Notes: generated by a model not told the origin, from the letters alone. A stretch of 64,000 bases of DNA from G963662655 sp963665015 (GCA_963665015.2 CAXXSY010000003.1:1364001-1428000); one strand, 5' to 3'; shown: positions 16,821-26,433, counted from the stretch's first letter. Translations and numbers: made by a program.

Positions 16821-17354
16821 TTACCATTCCTGTTCCGTTACAATCACATCTTTTTTCAAGGCTTTCGGTTTCTCCGGTATCGGAGCCAGTTCGAGAGAAC
16901 CTTCATAGTTGCCGTGCTTATAAAGGATTTTACCTGGCTGGATATCGACTATCGTGCGTCCTTCGAACTTATCGCCGATGCGATAATCTGTCCGAACACC
17001 GTGGTATTCAATGGTTGCGATTCTTTCGTTGTCCAACACGTAGGTACCTGTCAGACGAATCATCGATTCCACTTCTTTTTTCCACTGTTTTTCGATGTCG
17101 ATGATTGTTTTCACAATCAGATTCTGTTCCAGCGGATCCTTTACAACGGTAAACGCGAAATCCTTACGATCCTGGATGGATTGCTCGATGTCCTCGATTT
17201 CCTTCTTCAGCTCGGAGCTGATCCCTTTGTTGCGATCAGGCTGTTCCGGAAATTCGAGTGACTGATTATACAGGAAATAACCCCGTATGCCGAAAGCAAT
17301 CATCATCAAAAAGATCAGGGCGATGGTGAAATCTTTGATATATCTGCCTTCCAT
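16821..17354 (-). CDS. PilP-like pilus assembly protein, 177 aa
   Basis: One N-terminal membrane segment (about residues 8-30), a coiled stretch, then a small beta domain with YRIGDKFEGRTIVDI and KILYKHGNYEGSLEL. The latter resembles the beta-sandwich of PilP or GspC, which links the inner-membrane PilNO complex to the secretin. Position (after PilO, before the secretin) supports this more than sequence does. The ATG at 17354 overlaps the PilO stop (TGATG), with GGAGG upstream. Unlike classical PilP it has a membrane anchor and no lipobox. Confidence 0.65.
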   Translation of the reverse strand: MEGRYIKDFTIALIFLMMIAFGIRGYFLYNQSLEFPEQPDRNKGISSELKKEIEDIEQSIQDRKDFAFTVVKDPLEQNLIVKTIIDIEKQWKKEVESMIRLTGTYVLDNERIATIEYHGVRTDYRIGDKFEGRTIVDIQPGKILYKHGNYEGSLELAPIPEKPKALKKDVIVTEQEW

Positions 17355-17947
17355 CACGCCTCCTTCCTGATTTTGAACGTACTCAAATCAAGTGTCACGA
17401 TATAGCGAGTCACATCATCCAGACCGTCGTCCGGTTCACCCAGTTCGGCTTGGAGACGTTTCATTTTCTCGTCCACGCGTTTGGGCTTCACATCGATTGT
17501 ATTGACCTTGATGATGCGATCGGATTTTTCAAGACTCGTAATGTACTGTCCCAGTTGAACATATGTGCAGTCCAGGGTAATGGTGAACTGGTGCTGCATC
17601 ACCTTGTTCGGGGAGAATACTTCCTTCGGCGTCAGGGATTGGATGGGTATTTTCAATGAATCAGCATAGGCTGCAAGTTTCTTTGCAAACTGGTTGATCT
17701 CGTCGGAATCGAATTCTTCGACATCGTTGCTGACCATCACGTTTCTGATAACCCGTGATACGCCACTAAGTTCCTTGTTCAGCACTTCCGCGCTGTTAAG
17801 CTGTTCCTGCGCTTTGACGATCCGCTGGTCGAGGCGTTTGATCTGCTTCGCTTTCGCGGTGATCATCGTGCTCGCGTAGTAGAAGAAGAACACGGTCGAG
17901 GCGGCGATCAGGAATAACAGCAACAGGTATCGTTCTTTCATCTTCAT
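17354..17947 (-). CDS. pilO: PilO-like pilus assembly protein, 197 aa
   Basis: It has the PilO layout: a short cytoplasmic start, one membrane segment (LLLLFLIAASTVFFFYY, about residues 8-25), a coiled coil (about 30-65) and a ferredoxin-like C-terminal half. It should pair with PilN to form the periplasmic inner-membrane ring. The start overlaps the PilN stop by 4 bases (ATGA). Sequence identity to known PilO is low by eye; the call rests on topology and gene order M-N-O-P-Q. Confidence 0.75.
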   Translation of the reverse strand: MKMKERYLLLLFLIAASTVFFFYYASTMITAKAKQIKRLDQRIVKAQEQLNSAEVLNKELSGVSRVIRNVMVSNDVEEFDSDEINQFAKKLAAYADSLKIPIQSLTPKEVFSPNKVMQHQFTITLDCTYVQLGQYITSLEKSDRIIKVNTIDVKPKRVDEKMKRLQAELGEPDDGLDDVTRYIVTLDLSTFKIRKEA

Positions 17948-18546
17948 TGCCGACTCCTTTTCAGTGACTTCTTACCCGATTCGGACGAGTAGCAATCGAC
18001 CTGGAACCGGATGATGTCCGTGTCTTTTTCTTTGTCTCGACGGTACTGTTCGTAGTAGATTTCCGGGAAGTCCGAGCTGATCTGATCGTTCTGCTTCAAT
18101 TCTTCGATGAATTCGTCGATCAGGCTGTATTCCTTCACCTTCTTGTCAACCTGCGTGATACCGTAGAGTGTCAGGACGCCACGCTTGAACTGGAAATGCG
18201 TAATTGCGATCTTGTCACTTGTTCTTTCTGCCAGCGCGACCAGTTTCTTCGCCCAGAAGATACGGTTTTTGCTGACATCCGCGATGGTCGTCAGGTCTTC
18301 GGAGGAGAGGTAGTCGCCGCTGGACTGGGTCGCCTCGATGCGATCCTGTATCTCTCCCAGGAAATCCTTACGCGCTTTGATCTTGTCGTCCATCTGTCTT
18401 TGGATGTAGAAGACGAAACCGTACATGACCAGCGAGATAAGCACAAAACTGATGACCGAATTGCGGAATGTTTTCTTTTCCTGTGCCATTTTGAGCTTCA
18501 GTTCCCCGAAGCGGTTCAAGTTGATTTTGAAATACATTTGCGTCAT
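17944..18546 (-). CDS. pilN: PilN-like pilus assembly protein, 200 aa
   Basis: The N-terminus KINLNRFGELKLK corresponds to the conserved INLNPW-like peptide by which PilN binds PilM. One membrane segment follows (SVISFVLISLVMYGFVFYI, about 30-50), then a coiled coil and a small alpha/beta domain. TAGGAG lies upstream of the ATG. It sits between pilM and pilO in the usual order. Confidence 0.8.
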   Translation of the reverse strand: MTQMYFKINLNRFGELKLKMAQEKKTFRNSVISFVLISLVMYGFVFYIQRQMDDKIKARKDFLGEIQDRIEATQSSGDYLSSEDLTTIADVSKNRIFWAKKLVALAERTSDKIAITHFQFKRGVLTLYGITQVDKKVKEYSLIDEFIEELKQNDQISSDFPEIYYEQYRRDKEKDTDIIRFQVDCYSSESGKKSLKRSRQ

Positions 18547-18555
18547 ATTCCACTC

Positions 18556-19623
18556 CTATTCCGGCCGCATGGCCAATCCAAGCGCCAGTGCCAGTTGAGG
18601 GTCTTTTTTGTCCTTGAACTTCTCCGGCATTTCGAGGTTCGTGTACGGGCTGTACACTTCCGTTTCGATGTTCAGGTTTTCTTGCAGGTATTCGGGAAGT
18701 CCTTTCAACTTTGCGGAACCACCAATCAGGAAGACCTTTCTGAAGTCGCTGTTCCCCGCTTCCTTCACGTAGAAACGTAGCGATCTGCGAACTTCGAGAG
18801 CGATCTGTTCCTGCGTGGATTTCTCGGAGATATCGAGCATCTTGAGGGTGGTTTCCGTTTTCTTGTCTTCTTCTTCCAGACCATGCTCGATCTTGTAATC
18901 CTCCGCTTCACTGAAGTTGATATCATGCTTGAGCATGATATCGCGTGTGAAGTTGTAACCTCCCCAGGGGATGTCACGGGCGAAGAACTTCGACTTGGGC
19001 CCGTAAACAACCATGTTGGTCTTGTGCCCGCCGATGTTCAACAGAATGTACGTACCATCCTCCACGAAGGTATTCAGGGCAAACGCATTTGCCACACCAA
19101 GCGCCTCGATATCGACGATACCCGGTGATAACTGGGCATCCTGAAGGATATCCGTGTGCTCTTTGAGCAAGGTCTTGGTTGCTGCTGCGAGAAGGATGTT
19201 CATGTTGTTGGTCTGCTCTTCCACGCTGAGCACCTGGAAATCGAGCAGCATTTCGCTGCCGCTGATGGGAAGGTGCTTCTTCGCTTCGAAGAACAGAGCC
19301 GATTCAAGTTCTTCCTCCGGAAGGAAGATGGTCTTGATTTGCTTGATACTCGTGTTGTCGCCACCGATGGATGACACAAGGCGTTTCACGCGTTTGGGAT
19401 TGATCTTCAACGACTTCATGATCTCGATCAATACCGGGGCGAACCGCTCTCTGCGAAGATCGGATGGGACATACTCGACTCCGGAAGGAACCGTAGGGCG
19501 AATCTCGTAGTTCAGCAGCTTGAAGCCTTCGTGCAGCTTCCTCAGATGCACGAGCTTGATGCTGTGACTGCCGATATCCACGCCAATGGATTCCCTGAAC
19601 CTTGTTTTCTTCTGCTTAGCCAT
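18556..19623 (-). CDS. pilM: PilM, actin-like pilus assembly protein, 355 aa
   Basis: An actin/FtsA-fold protein of the PilM family. It has the phosphate-1 motif SIGVDIGSHSIKLVHL (residues 13-28), the second nucleotide loop LLNIGGHKTNMVVY, the DIPWGGYNFTRDI block and the adenosine motif VFLIGGSAKLKGL near residue 300. It binds the PilN N-terminus on the cytoplasmic face of the membrane. GAGGTACT precedes the ATG. Length and motifs are typical. Confidence 0.93.
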   Translation of the reverse strand: MAKQKKTRFRESIGVDIGSHSIKLVHLRKLHEGFKLLNYEIRPTVPSGVEYVPSDLRRERFAPVLIEIMKSLKINPKRVKRLVSSIGGDNTSIKQIKTIFLPEEELESALFFEAKKHLPISGSEMLLDFQVLSVEEQTNNMNILLAAATKTLLKEHTDILQDAQLSPGIVDIEALGVANAFALNTFVEDGTYILLNIGGHKTNMVVYGPKSKFFARDIPWGGYNFTRDIMLKHDINFSEAEDYKIEHGLEEEDKKTETTLKMLDISEKSTQEQIALEVRRSLRFYVKEAGNSDFRKVFLIGGSAKLKGLPEYLQENLNIETEVYSPYTNLEMPEKFKDKKDPQLALALGLAMRPE

Positions 19624-19667
19624 AGTACCTCTTTTCTATGTTAATCTTCGAAATTTTACATTTTCGG

Positions 19668-21506
19668 TCAGAAGTTTCTCGGAGGCATCATGTAGCGGAA
19701 TGCCACTTCTTCGAGATCGGACTGACCCCCTTCTAAATGAACCTCTGGATAATCCGGAGGTGGATCCTGTATAAATCGATTATCGTATCGATAATCTTTA
19801 TCGTAACCAATACCGTTTCCGTCAGAGTCGGGCGCGTTTTGTCCCGTGGCAGGCAGAGGCCCGAACCGGTAGTTCTCAATATCCCACCAGCCGGTATCGT
19901 TGTCGGAATTACCGCTGCGGTGGACGAATCCCCTTCTCCTCTGCGCGACCGATCCCCAGATGAATATGTTTCCTCTCTCTCGATAGGGAAGACTTTCTGG
20001 CCAGATGGGGTTGTACCACGGATAGTCCGGGAAGTTGTCGGCGAAGCCGATTCCGTCCGGGGTGTTCGCGGGCCAGGGCCAGTTCGGCGGATTTGCGGGT
20101 GGGTATTTGCACAGGTGGAGATCGATATACGTATAGCCACCCTGATCGACTGTTGCGCGGTGCGGGAACTGGTATTCGAAAGTGAAGATGCCGTCCTGAT
20201 GGTGGTCGTCTCCACCGTCGCCCATCGCGCACATAGCTGCGTAGATGATGATTCCGGGATAGCTGCTGTCGATGTCAAGCGTTCCGCAGTTGGGCTGAAG
20301 ACGTTCGTTTGAGTAGGGATGCTTGTAACCGTATCCGACGTAGATGCTCTTCTCGGAGACGATCCCGACGTAGTCCCGCGTGTTGACCGATGTGCCGTCG
20401 GATCCGTCCGGAGCGTTTCCGGGTGGCGTACCGGCGAGCGTGATATCGTCAACCAGATAGATATCTTTCGAACAGCCCCAGGTCTGTGCGCCGAGGAATC
20501 TGCCCTTGAGCCAGAGTTCCGAGAAGGTCATGACCGAGCCTTCGGCCATCGTCCAGCTATGGGGTCCCGTCCATACGGTATCGACAAACGTGATCGTGTT
20601 TGTGTCGATCTGATCACCGACGTCTCCGTAGGGGGGGTAGCTATCGTAAACCGGCAGCGTGGTCGGTAATGGCTGTGCTACGATCTGACCGGTGTAGTAG
20701 GTGACGCTCATTCCGCTGACTTCGCAGTACAGGATGTCGGTCGTTGCCCAGTTCGCAGGGAATGCCTGTCCGTTGTGGCGAATCAGGTCGGCTGTTGGCT
20801 CGAACACGACTCTCGCCGCCCGTTCGTCCCAGCCGCCGAGGAACAGGTCGTCGTAGTTCGGCGTATAGGGGTAGAACTCGAATCCCTCTCCTTCCGGAGC
20901 GGTGACCATAGCGTGGAATCGCGGCCAGCCACCGACGTTTTTAAAATGAATCTTGGTGTTGCTGTGAACCTTTCCCCAGAGCACGTCGTATCCGTAGAAC
21001 CACACTTCGGTTCCGAAGATCGACTGATCGCAGTCGGTGAAGTACATATAGCCGGCAAGCGTACGGTTGGAGAAGGTTCTGGAGGCGGCGGTCTCGATCG
21101 GGGTCTTGTTTCGGTCGCCGTAGTACGATACCGTACTTGAGCGTCCCCTGAATGTCTTTGCCTTGGAGATGACCGTTCTGCGGTTGCGATGCGTCGCAGC
21201 GGTGCCTTCGATATTGCGGGAGACCGAGGTCTTGATCGCGTGTGTCGAGCGATTCAATCCGCTGTCGATCTGCACTTCCCGTATCGGCAGCAGCATGTGG
21301 TTGGTCGATGTTCCGAAGTAGCCGGTCGCGACGAGGCCGCGATTCATTTCGGAGCGTATCAGGTGAACCTGTTGTACCTTGTCGAGAGCGTAATCCGTGA
21401 AAACACTGTCACGAACAGCTATCAAACTGAAGATCATTCCAGACACAGCGGCAAAAATCATAATCGTAATCGACAGAACGATATTTCCATTTTCCTTCTT
21501 CAGCAT
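19668..21506 (-). CDS. DUF4900-like large pilus-operon protein, copy A, 612 aa
   Basis: A membrane segment at residues 9-30 follows the short start MLKKENGN; the rest is a large extracytoplasmic domain rich in Tyr, Trp and Pro. Blocks shared with the next two genes include GYMYFTDCD, KVHSNTKIHF, AQTWGCSKDIYLVDDI and the ending NPPPDYPEV-type sequence with final PPRNF. I recognise it as DUF4900-like from memory. The N-terminus resembles GspK/PilX prepilins (Gly before a hydrophobic helix, no Glu5). It is the most diverged of three copies. The start could instead be the ATG at 21521; 21506 matches copy B and has AAGG upstream. Function unknown. Confidence 0.75.
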   Translation of the reverse strand: MLKKENGNIVLSITIMIFAAVSGMIFSLIAVRDSVFTDYALDKVQQVHLIRSEMNRGLVATGYFGTSTNHMLLPIREVQIDSGLNRSTHAIKTSVSRNIEGTAATHRNRRTVISKAKTFRGRSSTVSYYGDRNKTPIETAASRTFSNRTLAGYMYFTDCDQSIFGTEVWFYGYDVLWGKVHSNTKIHFKNVGGWPRFHAMVTAPEGEGFEFYPYTPNYDDLFLGGWDERAARVVFEPTADLIRHNGQAFPANWATTDILYCEVSGMSVTYYTGQIVAQPLPTTLPVYDSYPPYGDVGDQIDTNTITFVDTVWTGPHSWTMAEGSVMTFSELWLKGRFLGAQTWGCSKDIYLVDDITLAGTPPGNAPDGSDGTSVNTRDYVGIVSEKSIYVGYGYKHPYSNERLQPNCGTLDIDSSYPGIIIYAAMCAMGDGGDDHHQDGIFTFEYQFPHRATVDQGGYTYIDLHLCKYPPANPPNWPWPANTPDGIGFADNFPDYPWYNPIWPESLPYRERGNIFIWGSVAQRRRGFVHRSGNSDNDTGWWDIENYRFGPLPATGQNAPDSDGNGIGYDKDYRYDNRFIQDPPPDYPEVHLEGGQSDLEEVAFRYMMPPRNF

Positions 21507-21575
21507 GTCGTTTACCTTCATTTTATTGTGTTACAGGTCTTGTGGTGCCATTTCGGTTTCCGGTAAAACCTCTGG

Positions 21576-23423
21576 TTAAAAATTCGTCGGCGGTCGCTTG
21601 ATCTTCATGGTGATATGCCTGAACTGACCGCCCTTGCCCCTGATGCTGACCTCCGGAAAGTCCGGCGGTGGATTATCGATGAATCGGTGGTCGTAGTGGT
21701 ACGCCTTATCGTAACCCGTAGCTCCGACGCCGATTGAACTGCTGTTGATCGTCTCTCTTCCGTAGGCATTAACGCCGTAGATGTAGTTATCCAGGTCCCA
21801 GTGATCTGCGGTATCGAGATGGTCGCTTCCGCTGCGCCGGACATGTCCTCGACGGTTCTGCGACAAAGCGCCGAACAGGTAGATGGTTCCACGCAGTCGG
21901 ATGGGCGTTCTCTCCGGCCACAGCGGATTGTACCACGGGTAGTCGGGTGCCATGGCGTCGCCGGTCTGGCTGGCGTAGATCGCCTGATTGACCGGAGCGG
22001 GCCAGTATGGTGGATTGTTCGGCGGGTACCAGCACAGATGCAGGTCCGGGTAGGTGAAGAGCTCGCCCATGTACCATGTCGAAGGTGAGCTGTAATGCGG
22101 ATACTGATATTCGAAGGTGAATTGCCCGTCTTCGTGCGGGTCGTCGGCTTCGCCAAGCGCGCAGAGTGCGGCGTAGATATAGATATCGTCGCAGTTGTAA
22201 TGATGGCGAAGGGAGTCCGCCATGACATCTCGCAGTCCGTACTGTATGAAGATTCTTCTTTCGGAGACGATTCCCAGGTAGTCCGACTGGTTGACCGGAT
22301 CGTCGTCGTAGCCGTCGGGCGCTTCTCCTGGAAAGGTATCGTCGTATATAATATCGTCAACGAGGTAGATGTCCTTCGCGCAGCCCCAAGTCTGAGCGCC
22401 TGAAATGGTACCCTTGAGCCAGAGCGTATCGAAGCAGAATACCGAGTTTCCCGAAGGGACGGTTCCGGCGTTGCCGTGCGACCATGTCGTATCAACGAAC
22501 GTGATTACGTTATAACCGATCGAGTCGCCCACGTCGTCCATCGGAGGATAAGCATCGTAAACGTATAATGTCTCCGGCTGCACGGGATATTCGCGCACAT
22601 GGATATCGCCGTACATGACGTTGTATGCCATGCCGTCGATCCGGACATAGACGATTTCGTGCGAATCGGATTCCGCGTCGCCGAAGGGTTTCAGTCCGTT
22701 CCGGCGGATGAGGTCGGCGCTGGGATTGAATTCGATCCAGGCCGCTTCTTCCGTGTAGCCATCGAGGAATACTTCGTCCTCGGGCGGGTTTCCCTCAGAC
22801 TGAATATGTCCCGCGGTGCTGACGTGGTCGTGGAATAACGGCCATCCGCTGACTTGTTCGATCCAGATGTCCGTGTTACTGTGGACGCGACCCCAGAGTT
22901 CGTCGCGACCGTAGAAATAGACGGGGTCTCCGTTGACCGATTCGTCGGTATTGGTCAGATACATGTATCCGGCGAAGGTTTCCTGCTGAAGCAGGCGTTC
23001 ACCGTATTTCTCGATCGGCGACTTGTTAGTCGTACCGTAGTAGTTCGTATGGCTGGGACTGGTTCTGAATCCCTTGACCTTGGTTCGGATGAGGCGCTTG
23101 TTCGAGACGTTCATACCGGAAGAGGTCACATACTTCGAGAGCTGTGTCTTCATCGCGTAGGTCGTCTCCGAATACCCGTGCGACACCTGCACCTTCTTGA
23201 TGGGGAGGAGGTATTGATCCGTTGAACCGGTGTATTCCTGGTTGGTGCGGACGCCGCGCGAGACCTCGGAGCGCAGCCAGTGCAGCTCCTGGGTCGAGTC
23301 CAGCGACAAGAGGGTCGCGGTCGCATCACGCGAAGCGATTGAACTGAATACGAGGCCGGACACGACTGCCATCACAACAATCACCATTGAGATCACTACA
23401 TTTCCATTCTCTTTTTTCAGCAT
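21576..23423 (-). CDS. DUF4900-like large pilus-operon protein, copy B, 615 aa
   Basis: Same layout as its neighbours: MLKKENGN, hydrophobic helix (about 9-33, VVISMVIVVMAVVSGLVF), then a large secreted domain. Shared blocks are LHWLRSEVSRGVRTNQ, GSTDQYLLPIKKVQV, GYMYLTNTDESVN, FYGRDELWGRVHSNTDIW, ITFVDTTW, AQTWGCAKDIYLVDDI and RFIDNPPPDFPEV. The ATG at 23423 has AGGAGC 4 bases upstream; the longer frame adds only six residues without a ribosome site. Copies B and C have identical predicted length and share long blocks, so this looks like a recent tandem duplication. Possibly a large minor pilin or pilus-tip protein; that is inference. Confidence 0.75.
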   Translation of the reverse strand: MLKKENGNVVISMVIVVMAVVSGLVFSSIASRDATATLLSLDSTQELHWLRSEVSRGVRTNQEYTGSTDQYLLPIKKVQVSHGYSETTYAMKTQLSKYVTSSGMNVSNKRLIRTKVKGFRTSPSHTNYYGTTNKSPIEKYGERLLQQETFAGYMYLTNTDESVNGDPVYFYGRDELWGRVHSNTDIWIEQVSGWPLFHDHVSTAGHIQSEGNPPEDEVFLDGYTEEAAWIEFNPSADLIRRNGLKPFGDAESDSHEIVYVRIDGMAYNVMYGDIHVREYPVQPETLYVYDAYPPMDDVGDSIGYNVITFVDTTWSHGNAGTVPSGNSVFCFDTLWLKGTISGAQTWGCAKDIYLVDDIIYDDTFPGEAPDGYDDDPVNQSDYLGIVSERRIFIQYGLRDVMADSLRHHYNCDDIYIYAALCALGEADDPHEDGQFTFEYQYPHYSSPSTWYMGELFTYPDLHLCWYPPNNPPYWPAPVNQAIYASQTGDAMAPDYPWYNPLWPERTPIRLRGTIYLFGALSQNRRGHVRRSGSDHLDTADHWDLDNYIYGVNAYGRETINSSSIGVGATGYDKAYHYDHRFIDNPPPDFPEVSIRGKGGQFRHITMKIKRPPTNF

Positions 23424-23462
23424 AATAGCTCCTCTTGCTTGCAAATCCCTCAGGATCGACGG

Positions 23463-25310
23463 TTAGAAGTTTCGCGGCGGTCGTTTGATCTTCATCGAAA
23501 CGTGCTGGAACTGACCGCCACCTCCACGGATATTGACTTCGGGGAAATCCGGTGGTGGATTATCCATGAACCGATAATCGTAATGGTAAGCCTTATCGTA
23601 GCCTACGCCCGAGCCGTCGGAAGTCGGTGCGTTGACTCCCCAGGCGTTCGTACCGTATATATATTGCTCTATATTCCAGTAGTTTGCGGAATCAAGGGGG
23701 TCGGAGCCGCTACGGTGCACGAAACCTCTGCGAACCTGTGCGACTGAGCCGAACAGGTAGATGGAGCCTCGTTCCTTGTAAGGAGCTTGCTCCGGCCAAA
23801 TCGGATTGTACCAGGGGTAGTCCGGTCCCATTGGATCGGGTCCGATGGCTCCCGGTGTTAGCGGCGATGGCCAGTAGGGTGGATTGTTGGGCTCGTACCA
23901 GCAAAGATGAAGATCCGGGAATTGGAAATATTCTTCGCCGGCGAAACCATTGGGTGATGCCCAATGTGGATATTGATACTGGAACGTAAAGGTGCCGTCT
24001 TCGTGCGGTTCGCCCATACCGTCTCCCAGGGCGCAGATCGCGGCGTATATATAGATGTCGGGGCAGTTGTAGCGATGGCGAAGCGAGTCCGCCATGACGT
24101 CGCGCAGCCCGTACTGAATAATGACGCTTTCTTCGGATACGAGTCCCAGATAGTCGGTCATGTTGACGGGTCCGCCCTCGCTTCCGTCCGCGGGTTCTCC
24201 GCGGTCGGTGCCTACGTATGTGAGGTCGTCAACGAGGTAGATGTCTTCCGCGCAGCCCCAGGTCTGAGCGCCGTAAACTTCGCCTTTGATCCAGAGTTCA
24301 TTGAAGCAGAAAACCGAGTTGCCGGTAGGAACGTTACCGGACTGTCCGTATGCCCATGTTGTGTCCATGAATGTGATGACGTTGTATCCGAGCGAATCAC
24401 CGACGGGCCCGTGCGGCGGGTAGCTGTTATAGACGTAAAGTGTTTCGGGCTGATGCGGAATGTTTTTCACTGCGATATCGCCGAACATGACCTCGTAGGT
24501 GGACCCGTGTAGCTCGACGTAAACGATGTCCTGCGTGGGGGATGGCGCGTCGCCGAATGGCTTGAGGCTGTTCTGGCGTATCGATGCGGCTGTCGGGTTG
24601 AATTCGATTTGGCCTGCTTCCTCGGTGTAACCATCAAGGAATACGTCGTCCATATCGGGCGTGCCGCCGTAGAATTCGAAGTTGCCTGAGGTACTTACGT
24701 GGTCGTGGAAGGTCGGCCAGCCGCCGACGTTTTTGAGCCAGATATCGGTATTACTGTGTACGCGTCCCCATATTTCGTCGTAACCGTAGAAATAGACGGG
24801 GTCTTCGTTCACCGATTCGTCGGTGTTGGTCAGGTACATGTATCCTGCGAAGGTGTTCTGCTGGAGTGTCCGCTCGCCGTATTTCTCGATCGGCGATTTT
24901 TCTTTGTAACCGTAATAGTGAGTATAAGATGGTGTTGTGCGGAATCCTTTGATCATGGTCTGGATTCTACGCTTGTTGGCTGCGTTCATGCCTGTGGAAG
25001 TCGTGCTTCTTCCGAGCTGCGTTTTCATGGCGTATGTCGTCGAGGAGAAGCCGTGATGCACCTGGACTTTCTTGATGGGTAAAAGGTATTGGTCCGTCGA
25101 GCCAGTGTAAGACTGGTTTGTTCGAATGCCGCGGGTAATCTCCGACCGCAGCCAATGCAGTTCCTGTGTCGCGTCCAGCGACATCAGGGTCGATGTTGAA
25201 TCGCGGGAAGCGATCAGCGACAGGGTCAGCCCCGATATTACCGCCAGTAGCGTGATTAGAATCGAAATCGCGAGGTCGCCGCGCTGATTCTTGAGTATTT
25301 TCTTCCACAT
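23463..25310 (-). CDS. DUF4900-like large pilus-operon protein, copy C, 615 aa
   Basis: The N-terminus MWKKILKNQRGDLAISILI puts a Gly before a hydrophobic helix (about 11-35), like a GspK-type prepilin without Glu5. The large domain carries the same blocks as copy B, including LHWLRSEITRGIRTNQ, GSTDQYLLPIKKVQV and GYMYLTNTDESVN. The ATG at 25310 follows a strong GGAGGGG ribosome site; the longer frame (to 25478) runs through the gap after the minor pilin gene and is rejected. Copy C is the first of the three to be transcribed, after the two minor pilin genes. Confidence 0.75.
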   Translation of the reverse strand: MWKKILKNQRGDLAISILITLLAVISGLTLSLIASRDSTSTLMSLDATQELHWLRSEITRGIRTNQSYTGSTDQYLLPIKKVQVHHGFSSTTYAMKTQLGRSTTSTGMNAANKRRIQTMIKGFRTTPSYTHYYGYKEKSPIEKYGERTLQQNTFAGYMYLTNTDESVNEDPVYFYGYDEIWGRVHSNTDIWLKNVGGWPTFHDHVSTSGNFEFYGGTPDMDDVFLDGYTEEAGQIEFNPTAASIRQNSLKPFGDAPSPTQDIVYVELHGSTYEVMFGDIAVKNIPHQPETLYVYNSYPPHGPVGDSLGYNVITFMDTTWAYGQSGNVPTGNSVFCFNELWIKGEVYGAQTWGCAEDIYLVDDLTYVGTDRGEPADGSEGGPVNMTDYLGLVSEESVIIQYGLRDVMADSLRHRYNCPDIYIYAAICALGDGMGEPHEDGTFTFQYQYPHWASPNGFAGEEYFQFPDLHLCWYEPNNPPYWPSPLTPGAIGPDPMGPDYPWYNPIWPEQAPYKERGSIYLFGSVAQVRRGFVHRSGSDPLDSANYWNIEQYIYGTNAWGVNAPTSDGSGVGYDKAYHYDYRFMDNPPPDFPEVNIRGGGGQFQHVSMKIKRPPRNF

Positions 25311-25390
25311 ATCCCCTCCAGGAAGATGACTACCCACTTTGCAGCCTTTTTTCATTGAACTTGAGCATTTATTCGTTATCATGTTACAAC

Positions 25391-25996
25391 TTATCTTACT
25401 TTGATTCTCGTTTCGAAGTGTACTCTCTTGACCTTGTCGTCTCCGACATCCATTTCCGCGTCCATTTGTATGCCCCACAGCCTTTGACCGCCCTGAGAAA
25501 TCGCCGGATCGGAATTGATGAAGCGCAGATCGATCACGCGGATATCGTCGGCGTGCTCAACCGGGAACAGAATCGTCGGCACCGATGGAGAATCGACTCC
25601 ATACTTGTAGCGGGCGACAACATTCTTATCGACAGGCTCGTACTCGAATTGCACATAGTCACCCTGGTGAAGCGCGTCGGTACCCTTGAAAACGCATTTC
25701 AAGACACGAAATTGGTTTGGTGAGATCTGATCGGCGGGATGGAGTGTGTCTGCGACCATGATTCCCAGGAACTCGCCTCCGTCCGAACCCTCGACAATCA
25801 TACCGTGCTTGAAGGTATGCATCATGTCGAAGGCGTCGTTCTGGAGGTCGGCGTACATGTTCAACTGACTGAATTTGGTGAAGAAAATCATCATTCCGAC
25901 ACCCGCCATGAAGATCATGATCCCCGTGATGGTCAGCGTGATGACCAGTTCGATCAGCGTGAAGCCACGATCATTGGAACATTTCAAACTATACAT
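25391..25996 (-). CDS. PilW-like minor prepilin, 201 aa
   Basis: A short leader ends at the prepilin peptidase site RG|FTLIEL with Glu at +5, followed by a hydrophobic helix (about residues 12-36). The C-terminal domain of about 160 residues is beta-rich (YVQFEYEPVDKN, LWGIQMDAEMDV). Size and position match PilW/GspJ-type minor pilins that prime pilus assembly. It starts 2 bases after the previous gene's stop. The dedicated prepilin peptidase PilD is not in this window. Confidence 0.85.
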   Translation of the reverse strand: MYSLKCSNDRGFTLIELVITLTITGIMIFMAGVGMMIFFTKFSQLNMYADLQNDAFDMMHTFKHGMIVEGSDGGEFLGIMVADTLHPADQISPNQFRVLKCVFKGTDALHQGDYVQFEYEPVDKNVVARYKYGVDSPSVPTILFPVEHADDIRVIDLRFINSDPAISQGGQRLWGIQMDAEMDVGDDKVKRVHFETRIKVR

Positions 25997-25998
25997 CC

Positions 25999-26433
25999 TT
26001 ATATTTTCCGGAAGTAATCTTCTCGCAACGTTACGGTTCTGGTTTCCTTATCCACTGGATTTTTCCAGGTTACAGTGATCTCAACGGCCGTGTAATCCAT
26101 GGAAGCGAATCCGGTCGAAGTGTCCGAATCCTCCCAAGTATGCATGGTCACGGAACCACGCAGCCGTGGAGATCCTTCATCGTCGATGGTTACGGATTGC
26201 TGGCTTGGTATCCTGGTAGGTTCACCTGTCCGTTCGATATACAGCATCTGGTAGTCGAGCTCGCCGGAAGCGTGCAGGATAGCGACCCTGTTGTGGTAAT
26301 TTTCCACCAGGGTCGCCTCCGCATACAAAATTCCAATATAGAGCCCGATGAAAGCGACCGCAATGATCAAGCCTTCCATCAGAACCGATATCAGGGTAAA
26401 ACCGCCATCCGATTGTAGAATGGGTTCACGCAT
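25999..26433 (-). CDS. PilV/GspI-like minor prepilin without Glu5, 144 aa
   Basis: The leader ends GG|FTLIS, a prepilin peptidase site, but the residue at +5 of the mature protein is Ser instead of the usual Glu. A hydrophobic helix and a short beta domain (about 100 residues) follow. The ATG overlaps the PilT stop by one base (TAATG). Size and place suggest a PilV- or GspI-like minor pilin. Loss of Glu5 is known from GspK/PilX-type tip pilins rather than PilV, so the assignment is uncertain. Confidence 0.75.
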   Translation of the reverse strand: MREPILQSDGGFTLISVLMEGLIIAVAFIGLYIGILYAEATLVENYHNRVAILHASGELDYQMLYIERTGEPTRIPSQQSVTIDDEGSPRLRGSVTMHTWEDSDTSTGFASMDYTAVEITVTWKNPVDKETRTVTLREDYFRKI

